This document shows positions 8,471 to 15,483 of a DNA stretch of 41,841 nt, one piece after another. The translations under genes were made by a program, and so were the position numbers. The stretch is from an uncultured bacterium (lineage in GTDB: Bacteria > Planctomycetota > Phycisphaerae > Phycisphaerales > SM1A02): NCBI GenBank assembly GCA_903898755.1, contig CAIUGT010000084.1:1-41841 (forward strand), given 5' to 3'. Each line of letters opens with the position of its first letter. Position 1 is the stretch's first letter. The notes under the pieces were generated by a model. The model was given only the letters and a program-made list of their open reading frames with translations. It was not told where the DNA came from and searched no databases.

Positions 8471-10147
8471 ATGTTGGCTGATGCACAAACAAATTCACAG
8501 CCCAGCGTGACCTTGCGACATTTGGTGGCGGATGTATTCAATAAATGTGTTGAGCCAAAAGAAATTGATATCAAGCAAGGACGCATTGTCGCGATGCGAC
8601 CAGCCAATGGCGAAGTTGACGAAGGAATTTTGATTCCCGGTTTGATTGACGCGCATGTGCATATTGAAAGCAGCATGTTGCCGCCAAGTGAGTTCGCGCG
8701 TGTTGCGGTGCGCCATGGCACCGTGGGCACGGTGAGCGATCCACATGAGATTGCCAATGTGTTGGGCGTTGCTGGAATTGATTTCATGTTGCGCGACGCG
8801 CGTCGAAGAACATTTCAGTTTTGTTTTGGATGTCCGTCATGCGTTCCGGCAACCGCATTTGAAAGTTCAGGAGCAACGATTGACTCGCTGCAAGTGGCGG
8901 ACATTTTAAAGCGCCCCGACATTCACTACTTAAGCGAAATGATGAATTGGCCTGGCGTGTTGCACGGAGATCCTGAAGTGTTCGCAAAGATCGCTTCAGC
9001 CAAGGCGCTTGGCAAGCCAGTGGATGGGCACGCACCACAACTCATGGGCACGGACGCCGCGAAATATTTTTCCGCAGGTATTTCAACTGATCATGAATGC
9101 GTCACCTTGGAGGAGGCGCGCGGCAAGGCGCGCTTGGGCATGAAAATTTTAATCCGTGAGGGTTCGGCGGCGCGAAACTTTGAGGCGTTGTGGCCGATTG
9201 TGCTTGAATACCCAGATTTATGCATGTTTTGCACGGATGATGCGCACCCCGACATGTTGCTCAAGGGCCACATCAATGTGCTTGTGGCGCGCGCGGTGAA
9301 GTGCGGCATAAACGTGTTTGATGCGTTGCGCTGTGCAACGGTGAATCCAATTCAGCATTACAAAATTGGCAGCGGGTTGTTGAGAGTTGGAGACCGCGCC
9401 GACATGGTTTTAGTAACGGACCTGCAGGAATTTCGCGCCATAAAAACTTGGATTGCTGGAGAATTGGTGGCCAGTCATGGGCAGGCGAAATTTGCGCGGC
9501 TTCCTGTGGAGACTCCGAATCGATTTCGCCAGGCCACATTTACGGCGAATGATTTTTGCGTGACAACACAGGCGACTGGTCAAGCGCAAGCGCGCGTGAT
9601 TGTTCCCCATGATGGCGAGTTGGTGACAAGCGAGGCTATTGAATCGCTTACGGCGCGCAAGGGTGTGATTGAGCTTGACCTGTGTGACGTGCGCGATATT
9701 GCGTTTCTAGCGGTGATCAATCGTTATACGGATGCGCCACCTGCTATGGCGTTTATTCGCGGACTTGGCCTTGGTGGCAAAGCGATTGCGGCAAGCGTGG
9801 CGCACGACAGCCACAATGTTGTTGTTGCGGCAGGCACGCGTGAGGCTTTGGCGAAAGCCGCAAACGCGGTGTTTCAAGCGCGCGGCGGGTTGGTTCTAAT
9901 TGATGGAGATCGCAAGCATGTGTTGCCTTTGCCAATTGCGGGATTGATGAGCGACCAACCTGCGGAGGAAGTGGGATTGAGTTACGAAACAATGACCCGC
10001 GAAGTTGGCGCCACATTCAAGGCGCCATTTATGACGCTGAGTTTCTTGGCGTTGCTTCCAATTCCAGCGTTGAAACTGAGCGATTTAGGATTGTTTGACG
10101 CGCGAGAATTTCGCTTCACCAGTCTGCAACTTGATGCCGCGAAATAA
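8471..10147 (+). CDS. ade: adenine deaminase
   Basis: The enzyme hydrolyses adenine to hypoxanthine and ammonia in purine salvage; it is a cytoplasmic amidohydrolase of the AdeC/Ade family. Recognisable blocks include LIDAHVHIESSMLPP with the metal-binding His pair, SDPHEIANVLG, SCVPATAFESSG, LSEMMNWPGV, VDGHAP, STDHECVTLEEA, LIREGSAARN and FCTDDAHPD. Near the C-terminus come VSHDSHN-like VAHDSHNVVV and LPLPIAGLMS. From ATG 8471 the length is 558 residues, usual for the family; the frame open from 8393 adds 26 unrelated residues, so I prefer 8471, although no good Shine-Dalgarno marks either start. It is a single-gene unit between the PEP-CTERM gene and a structured spacer. The family assignment is certain. 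Confidence 0.95.
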   Translation: MLADAQTNSQPSVTLRHLVADVFNKCVEPKEIDIKQGRIVAMRPANGEVDEGILIPGLIDAHVHIESSMLPPSEFARVAVRHGTVGTVSDPHEIANVLGVAGIDFMLRDARRRTFQFCFGCPSCVPATAFESSGATIDSLQVADILKRPDIHYLSEMMNWPGVLHGDPEVFAKIASAKALGKPVDGHAPQLMGTDAAKYFSAGISTDHECVTLEEARGKARLGMKILIREGSAARNFEALWPIVLEYPDLCMFCTDDAHPDMLLKGHINVLVARAVKCGINVFDALRCATVNPIQHYKIGSGLLRVGDRADMVLVTDLQEFRAIKTWIAGELVASHGQAKFARLPVETPNRFRQATFTANDFCVTTQATGQAQARVIVPHDGELVTSEAIESLTARKGVIELDLCDVRDIAFLAVINRYTDAPPAMAFIRGLGLGGKAIAASVAHDSHNVVVAAGTREALAKAANAVFQARGGLVLIDGDRKHVLPLPIAGLMSDQPAEEVGLSYETMTREVGATFKAPFMTLSFLALLPIPALKLSDLGLFDAREFRFTSLQLDAAK

Positions 10148-10152
10148 AAAAA

Positions 10153-10345
10153 GCCGCTCAAAGGCGTGAACCAAGCACCCACACAAGTCACGCAAATTTC
10201 CGCGTCGCAGAAAGGCTGACACCACAAGCGAGTTTAGCACCCGCGCAAGCCCCGCTTGCGCGGGGTGCGTTGTCTGAGCGACTGGTGCCACCCTTTCTGC
10301 AGAGCGTTCACTTTCTTGCACATGTTGATTGAACCCCTCGGGGCA
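10153..10345 (-). ncRNA. candidate structured small RNA (6S-like fold), strand tentative
   Basis: The spacer after ade folds into one long imperfect hairpin. GCAGAAAGG (10207-10215) pairs with CCTTTCTGC (10292-10300). After one mismatch TGACACCA (10217-10224) pairs with TGGTGCCA (10283-10290, one G-U). Then comes an unpaired bubble of about 12 x 14 nt, and an apical stem GCACCCGCGCAAG (10237-10249) with CTTGCGCGGGGTGC (10255-10268, one bulge). Weak outer pairing (GTGAAC 10166-10171 with GTTCAC 10306-10311) is possible. A long rod with a central bubble is the shape of 6S RNA, and about 190 nt is the usual 6S size. On the minus strand the 3' side ends in seven T's (complement of A-run 10146-10152), which favours that strand. 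I could not match any conserved 6S sequence, so the identity is an inference; it may instead be a 3' structure of the ade transcript. Confidence 0.35.
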
Positions 10346-10367
10346 ACTTCTTCAATACATCGCGGAA

Positions 10368-10402
10368 ATAAAAAACGCCGTTGGGAAAACCCAAAACGGC
10401 GT
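10368..10402 (-). terminator. Rho-independent terminator of tRNA-Gly
   Basis: ACGCCGTT (10375-10382) pairs with AACGGCGT (10395-10402), with an added GGG/CCC pair around an AAAA loop and an AA bulge. On the minus strand it is followed by a run of six T's. It sits 8 bp after the tRNA 3' end. Confidence 0.8.
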
Positions 10403-10410
10403 CAAATGAA

Positions 10411-10482
10411 AGCGGGCGAAGGGGCTCGAACCCTCGACATTCACGTTGGCAACGTGACGCTCTACCACTGAGCTACGCCCGC
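10411..10482 (-). tRNA. tRNA-Gly (anticodon GCC)
   Basis: Read on the minus strand the sequence gives a full cloverleaf: 7-bp acceptor GCGGGCG/CGCCCGC, D arm GCTC-AGTGGTA-GAGC, anticodon arm TCACG-TTGCCAA-CGTGA with GCC, a 5-nt variable loop, T arm GAGGG-TTCGAGC-CCCTT, and discriminator U. It has 72 nt, and the 3' CCA is not encoded. A TATACT -10-like box lies 11 bp upstream (10494-10499), and a terminator follows directly. Confidence 0.96.
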
Positions 10483-10557
10483 AGCGAGGGGGAAGTATAG
10501 CGAAAATTTGAATCTGTTTGAGACAAAATCATTGCCTCTAAAGATGTTGAATTTGTG

Positions 10558-10586
10558 TTGCCGAATCAAATAAACATAGTTATAGT
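10558..10586 (+). promoter_or_regulatory. probable sigma-70-type promoter for the 141-residue protein gene
   Basis: A TTGCCG -35 (10558-10563) and TATAGT -10 (10581-10586) are separated by 17 bp. Transcription would begin near 10593, about 30 nt before the ATG at 10622. This agrees with the gene having its own ribosome-binding site and terminator. Confidence 0.55.
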
Positions 10587-10621
10587 TCGACTCTTCTAGG
10601 GGTTACACAAAGGACCCCAAC

Positions 10622-11047
10622 ATGTCACAAAATACACTTCAAGTCAGCAAAAAACTCAAGGCTATGGTTTCAGAATTAAAAGATCTCCGCGAAGTTCGCA
10701 GAGATTTTGAGAAATTATTGCAGACCCTTCATGACTTGGGACTGTCCGCAAAGACAACTCTGCGTCGAGCGCATAAGTCCACCCCGGGTTCGAACAAGGG
10801 TGGCCAGAGATATCGAAGCACCAACAAAGAATTGTTGGATCAATACAGGTTGTTGGCCAAGAAAGTTCCTGCGCAGTGGTCCACACGCGAGGAAATTTGC
10901 AAGTCAGCCGGTTTGGATCCGAAGGCCGTTGATGTTCCTTTTATGTGGCTTGTTCAAGGCGGAAAAGATGAGAACAAGAAAGTGATGAAGCCACTTTTGC
11001 AAGGCAATGGTCGGCGTGGTTTGGGCGGCGCGTATAAGAAAATTTAA
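10622..11047 (+). CDS. small basic protein, possibly winged-helix, unknown function
   Basis: I do not recognise this 141-residue protein. The N-terminal third (about residues 1-45) is a charged helix likely to form a coiled coil (KKLKAMVSELKDLREVRRDF). A basic, flexible middle follows (RRAHKSTPGSNKGGQRYRS). The C-terminal half looks like a small helix-turn-helix or winged-helix: WSTREEICKSAGLDPKAV, then FMWLVQGG, then a Gly/Arg-rich possible wing NGRRGLGGAYKK. It has no signal peptide. The start is well supported by AAAGGA 7-8 nt upstream. It is flanked by a good promoter and a strong terminator, so it is an independent transcript. Binding to DNA or RNA is a reasonable guess from charge and shape, not a demonstrated function. 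Confidence 0.7.
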   Translation: MSQNTLQVSKKLKAMVSELKDLREVRRDFEKLLQTLHDLGLSAKTTLRRAHKSTPGSNKGGQRYRSTNKELLDQYRLLAKKVPAQWSTREEICKSAGLDPKAVDVPFMWLVQGGKDENKKVMKPLLQGNGRRGLGGAYKKI

Positions 11048-11064
11048 TTTCTCAGTGAAAGAAC

Positions 11065-11109
11065 AAAGACGCTCGATACAAAAGTATCGAGCGTCTTTTA
11101 TTTTTACAT
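11065..11109 (+). terminator. strong Rho-independent terminator, probably bidirectional
   Basis: AAAGACGCTCGATAC (11065-11079) pairs with GTATCGAGCGTCTTT (11084-11098) around an AAAA loop, followed by TTTTATTTTTAC on the plus strand. On the minus strand the hairpin is followed by a weaker T-rich tract (TTTGTTCTTTC), so it may also end the convergent protease transcript. Confidence 0.9.
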
Positions 11110-11175
11110 ACACAACCCAAAATCTACTTCGCGCGTGTCTTCGCAATCAATGAAGCAGAGATGAACTCGCTTTGA

Positions 11176-14100
11176 TCAATGATCTGCGACTGGAATTCCC
11201 ATGCCGCTGCGATTTGGCGCGGCGGGGCGTGGCGGCATCTTGAATGGATGATCCTTCAACGCTTGCTGCATGACCTCGACGGCTTTCTCAAGTTGCGGAT
11301 CGCGGCCGCCGTTCGCAAGCCCACCCTTCATGAGCGCGGGGTCATCAATCACTTCAATATCGGGATCAACGCCGTGGCCTTCGACACCCCAGGTGCCGTC
11401 AAGTTTGTAAAAACCAAACGACGGAGTGCTAATGGAACCGCCATCAATAAAGCTTGGATTTCCGCTGATTCCAACCAATCCGCCCCAAGTGCGCGTGCCA
11501 ATGACGGGACCAAGTTTTTCCTGCTTGAAGAGCCAAGGGAACATGTCGCCACCAGAACCAGCAAGGCCGTTGATGAGCATGGCCTTTGGTCCTTGGTGAG
11601 AATCTGGCGGCCAAATTTGTTCGCCAGCGTCGCGGCGCGCCCACGCGTTGGTTGCGGGGCGGTTCATCATTTCAATGAAACGATTTGGAATTTGTCCGCC
11701 ACCATTCCAGCGATCATCAATGATCAACGCAGCTTTGTGGCGATTGCCTTGGAACTGGCGCACCAAATCATTTTGTCCGTCGACGCCAGTGTTGGGCACG
11801 TAGATGTATCCAACTTGTCCGCCACTTGTTGAATCAACCCACGCGCGGTTGCGCTCAATCCACTCGCGGTAGCGCAACGACGACTCGCTGCCTTGAGTGC
11901 GCACAGTCACGACACGTTCGGTTGCGTCGCGTTCTGGTTTTTCTGAAACGGTGAGCGTGATTGTTTTTCCCGCCAGTCCGTCAAAGGCCGCCCACGGATC
12001 AAGCGTGGTGTCGACGGGTCGACCGTTGACTTCAAAAAGATATTCACCTGGCTTCACTCCCGCCGCGATCAATGGATTGCGTGCGTCGGTGTCCCATGGC
12101 GCGCCTTGAACCATGTGGGCAAAGCGATAGATTTTTTTATGGTCGACCGTTTCAAAAAGTTCCCAATCCACGCCCAACATGCCAGTGGAGGCGTACATGG
12201 GTGGCGTTTCAACGTCGCCTGGCCCTAACAAATACGCGTGGCCGACATTCAGTTCGCTGATCATTTCCGCGATGATCCAATTCACATCTTCGCGGGAATT
12301 GGCGCTTTCCAGCAGCGCAAGCGCGTGTTCTCGTTGCGCTTTCCAATCCACTTGATGCATGCCTTGGTCATAAAACCAATCGCGCATGATGCGGTTGGCG
12401 TCAATGACAATTTGTTTCCACTCGGCGCGCGGGTCAAGGTCCATAGGCATGGAATCAGTGATCACGGTTTTTGATTTTGCGTCGGCAGTGCTGTCCACAA
12501 CCACAGCGCCACCGGCGCGGGGCACCAGCAATTTTTTACGATCGGCGGACATTTCAAAACCATCCCCTTCGGTGACGCTTTTTTCTTTCTTCTCTTTGTC
12601 AGTCAGATCCAGAATTTTTATACCCTCTTTGGAGCGCGCGAACAGAAGCAAGTTTTTGTCGTTGAACGCAAGCGAGCCGTAGCCGCCCGACTTCACTGGC
12701 AGCGCGACTGCGCGATTCTCGAATCCGTCTAAATCAATTTTGATGAGTGCAGCGGGTTCAGGCTTTTTGTCGACGTCTTTTTTGTCGTCCAACTTCTTTT
12801 CATCCGTCTTGGCGGCGGCCAATTTTGCGGTTTCGGTTTGAGCGGAGGAATCATGAGGCTCGCGTTCCGGAGGCGGAGCAGGCGGGGTCTTTGAATCGTC
12901 AGGGGATGGGCCATCATCCTCGTCATCCTTCTCTTTATTGTCGGCGTCTTTTTTATCTGTTTCTTTTTTATCCGCGTCGTCCGCGGTCTTCTCACTGTCT
13001 TTTTTATCCGCGGCTTTTTTCTCGGCGTCTTTCTTCTCGCTTTGCTTCTCTTCCTCATCGCTTTCGGCGGCCCAAGGCATTTTTACATCCTTGCGTAAGG
13101 GCACAAGAAAAAGCTGCTGCGCGTCGGTGTAAATCCATGTGGAATCCAACGCGCTGTAGGTTGGTGAAAATGTTCTTTCGCTCGCAAACACAAGGAATTC
13201 GCCTTTGGAATCAAAGGTTGGATTTGAATCAGTGAACATGCCGGATGTGACTGGCGTGGATTTTTGCGTGGCGACTTCATAGATAAAAATCTGCGGCGTG
13301 TCCCGATCAAGCGTGCGGCGGGTGTATGTGATCCAAGCGCCATCTTGAGTGAAGGATGGATTGGGAGTATTTGCTCGCGGATCACGGTCGACCAAGACGC
13401 GCGAGGCATCAGCGAGCGTGACCAACCACAATGATCCAGTCTTGTCACCGTATGCTAATTTTTTTGAATCAGGGCTCCACGTAATCCCCTCTTTGAACGG
13501 ACCGCCGTCGGTTGTCAGCGCGCGTTTTTCACCTTTACCGTTCGCGGGCATCACATACAACTCGTACTCGCCGGTGGAGTCGTCAAAGAAGGCAATGTTT
13601 TCGCCGTCTGGACTCCATGCGGGCGAACGTTCCGCCACGCCACTGCTGTGCACCAACAAACGTGGCGAACCATTTTCTGTTGGCAGAGTCCAAATATCGC
13701 CACGCGCTGCAACAACAACGCGCTTGCCAGTTGGACCAATATTCCATGATTGAATTTGTTTGGAAGCATCAACTGTTCGATGCGCAATCTTTGGACGATT
13801 TCCTGGAATCTGTACCGAGATTGCGTGGGCCTTGGCGCTGGACAAATCCAACAGCATCAATTGATCGCCTTTTTGAAACACCATTTCACCGGCGCCGCCC
13901 TGATGTGGCCCGATCGCTGGCCAACGAATATCTTCATCGGTGAAAAATGTAACTTGCTCTCTTTTCTCGGAAATAATGTTGTATTTCCACACATTCATGC
14001 GATGGCCTTCGCCCTCGTCAGACACGTAATACAGCCATTCACCGTGCCACATTGGAAATGAATCCACGCCTTCCCACGTTGTCACGCGACGACTTGTTCC

Positions 14101-14715
14101 ATTCTTCAAGTTGTAAAGCCAAATGTCAGTGGCCATGCCGCCGCGGTAGCGTTTCCATGTCCGCGTATCAACGGAGTGTGGCGTGTACGCCAACCATTCG
14201 CCATCGGCGGAAATTGAACCATTGGCGCCATATGGAACCGCAAGCGGCTCAGGCATTCCGCCAACCGCAGGAACGCTATAGAGACGCGGCATGCGAGCCA
14301 GGCCGCTGAGATCATTCGATGAAAAAATCAGCGAGCCATCGATGGTCCACTCGCACAAATTTTCCGTGCCAGGCTGATGCGTGACGCGATACGGTTGACC
14401 GCCGCCAACTGGCAGCGTGTAGATGTCGCGGTTGCCTTCATAGCCACCCACAAATGCGATGGTCTTTCCATCCCAAGAAAATTTGGGCATGCTCTCCGCA
14501 CCAAGAGCGCTTGTGAGCGGGCGCGCCACTCCACCGTTTTTGTCGACAAGCCAAAGGTCGTTTGCAAATGTAAAAACAATATCGTTTGGACCAAGATCTG
14601 GGTAGCGCAACATAGCCGCGGGCGGTGATTGCGTTGCGCCAGTGGTCGTGTTGTTTGTGTTTTGAAATGGAGTGGCGGCAAGCGCGCACACGGCGAGAAT
14701 GGTGAATGAGAACAT
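11176..14715 (-). CDS. Tricorn-like S41 family peptidase, exported
   Basis: A 1179-residue homolog of the archaeal tricorn core protease. It has a short signal-like leader (~1-16) and two beta-propeller regions of TolB/WD-like repeats (about 35-300 and 300-545, with many WSPDG/SWDGK strands). A 100-residue Lys/Asp/Glu linker (549-655) interrupts the second propeller region. The tricorn C1 region follows (~755-835, including RIMRDWFYDQGMHQVDW and VGHAY with His826), then a PDZ domain (~845-925) and an S41 peptidase domain (~950-1130). The nucleophile is Ser1054 in AGSGGDMFPW. Expected activity is degradation of oligopeptides, here probably periplasmic or surface-located because of the leader. 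Ser of the tricorn Ser-His pair is Gly at GHAY, as in many homologs. It stands alone, 138 bp after the sigma factor gene. Confidence 0.92.
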   Translation of the reverse strand: MFSFTILAVCALAATPFQNTNNTTTGATQSPPAAMLRYPDLGPNDIVFTFANDLWLVDKNGGVARPLTSALGAESMPKFSWDGKTIAFVGGYEGNRDIYTLPVGGGQPYRVTHQPGTENLCEWTIDGSLIFSSNDLSGLARMPRLYSVPAVGGMPEPLAVPYGANGSISADGEWLAYTPHSVDTRTWKRYRGGMATDIWLYNLKNGTSRRVTTWEGVDSFPMWHGEWLYYVSDEGEGHRMNVWKYNIISEKREQVTFFTDEDIRWPAIGPHQGGAGEMVFQKGDQLMLLDLSSAKAHAISVQIPGNRPKIAHRTVDASKQIQSWNIGPTGKRVVVAARGDIWTLPTENGSPRLLVHSSGVAERSPAWSPDGENIAFFDDSTGEYELYVMPANGKGEKRALTTDGGPFKEGITWSPDSKKLAYGDKTGSLWLVTLADASRVLVDRDPRANTPNPSFTQDGAWITYTRRTLDRDTPQIFIYEVATQKSTPVTSGMFTDSNPTFDSKGEFLVFASERTFSPTYSALDSTWIYTDAQQLFLVPLRKDVKMPWAAESDEEEKQSEKKDAEKKAADKKDSEKTADDADKKETDKKDADNKEKDDEDDGPSPDDSKTPPAPPPEREPHDSSAQTETAKLAAAKTDEKKLDDKKDVDKKPEPAALIKIDLDGFENRAVALPVKSGGYGSLAFNDKNLLLFARSKEGIKILDLTDKEKKEKSVTEGDGFEMSADRKKLLVPRAGGAVVVDSTADAKSKTVITDSMPMDLDPRAEWKQIVIDANRIMRDWFYDQGMHQVDWKAQREHALALLESANSREDVNWIIAEMISELNVGHAYLLGPGDVETPPMYASTGMLGVDWELFETVDHKKIYRFAHMVQGAPWDTDARNPLIAAGVKPGEYLFEVNGRPVDTTLDPWAAFDGLAGKTITLTVSEKPERDATERVVTVRTQGSESSLRYREWIERNRAWVDSTSGGQVGYIYVPNTGVDGQNDLVRQFQGNRHKAALIIDDRWNGGGQIPNRFIEMMNRPATNAWARRDAGEQIWPPDSHQGPKAMLINGLAGSGGDMFPWLFKQEKLGPVIGTRTWGGLVGISGNPSFIDGGSISTPSFGFYKLDGTWGVEGHGVDPDIEVIDDPALMKGGLANGGRDPQLEKAVEVMQQALKDHPFKMPPRPAAPNRSGMGIPVADH

Positions 14716-14853
14716 GTTCTATTTGTAGCCCGAAATATTGGAAAATGGGCTTCTGTGCAGCGTAAAAATCACAAAATATATTCTAGAATTTTTGGCAACA
14801 AATGAAATCAAGCGTGTTGATTTACCGCGCGTGAGTCATGTACGAAAAGTGGA

Positions 14854-15483
14854 TTACTCAGATTCAATCGGGTCAATGTCAATGCCAGATTCAATCAGGG
14901 CGTCGCGCAATTTCAACAGGCCACGGCGCGCGTGAGTTTTCACCGTGCCTAGGGGCAGGCCCGTTGCTGTTGCGATTTGCTCATGGCTGCAACCACATTC
15001 AATGGACAGTTGCAGGACCTGTTGTTGTTCCGATCGAAGATCAAGTAAGGCTGCTTGCGCTATCGCGCCAGCCTCCTTGATTTGACAGCGAGGCAATTCA
15101 ACGTGGTCAAACTCAACATCTTGAATGATTGGTCCTGGAGTTGGACGGCGCATGCGTTGACGAGTTCGATCAATCAAACGGCGGCGCGCGATGACGGAAA
15201 CAAATGTGCTTTCACTTGCGATGGTTGGATCAAAGCGATGCGCTGAGCGCCATACGCTGATAAAAATTTCTTGGACAATATCCTCGGCGTCCGCGGCGTT
15301 GGAGCAACTGCGTCGAACAAGAGACCACACAAGTCCGCGAAATCGTTCCATGCAGGCAATCATGGCGCTGGTGTCGCCAGCGCCAATTCGTTGCAACAGC
15401 GACAGCGGTTCTTTCGCCGTTGGCTTTACAGAAATTCTTGGTTTGACCGAAGTTTTCTGCATGTGTTCATCGTACACACTCAT
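14854..15483 (-). CDS. ECF-type RNA polymerase sigma factor
   Basis: From the ATG at 15483 the product is 209 residues. The ATG overlaps the TGA of the upstream debranching enzyme gene as ATGA, so translation is probably coupled; an ATG at 15462 is an alternative. Region 2 is clear (AADAEDIVQEIFISVWRSAH, with a following FDPT…SVIARRRLIDRTRQRMRR), and region 4 holds the helix-turn-helix (CGCSHEQIATATGLPLGTVK, THARRGLLKLRDAL). It lacks region 3, typical of ECF factors. It would direct RNA polymerase to a dedicated set of promoters. No anti-sigma factor gene is adjacent, which is unusual; the partner may be elsewhere or control may be transcriptional. The C-terminus is acidic (IDIDPIESE). Confidence 0.9.
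   Translation of the reverse strand: MSVYDEHMQKTSVKPRISVKPTAKEPLSLLQRIGAGDTSAMIACMERFRGLVWSLVRRSCSNAADAEDIVQEIFISVWRSAHRFDPTIASESTFVSVIARRRLIDRTRQRMRRPTPGPIIQDVEFDHVELPRCQIKEAGAIAQAALLDLRSEQQQVLQLSIECGCSHEQIATATGLPLGTVKTHARRGLLKLRDALIESGIDIDPIESE

Noticed and set aside
12747-13235. 162-residue open frame opposite the Tricorn linker
   Set aside because: It is open only because the opposite strand encodes a stop-poor Lys/Asp/Glu linker.
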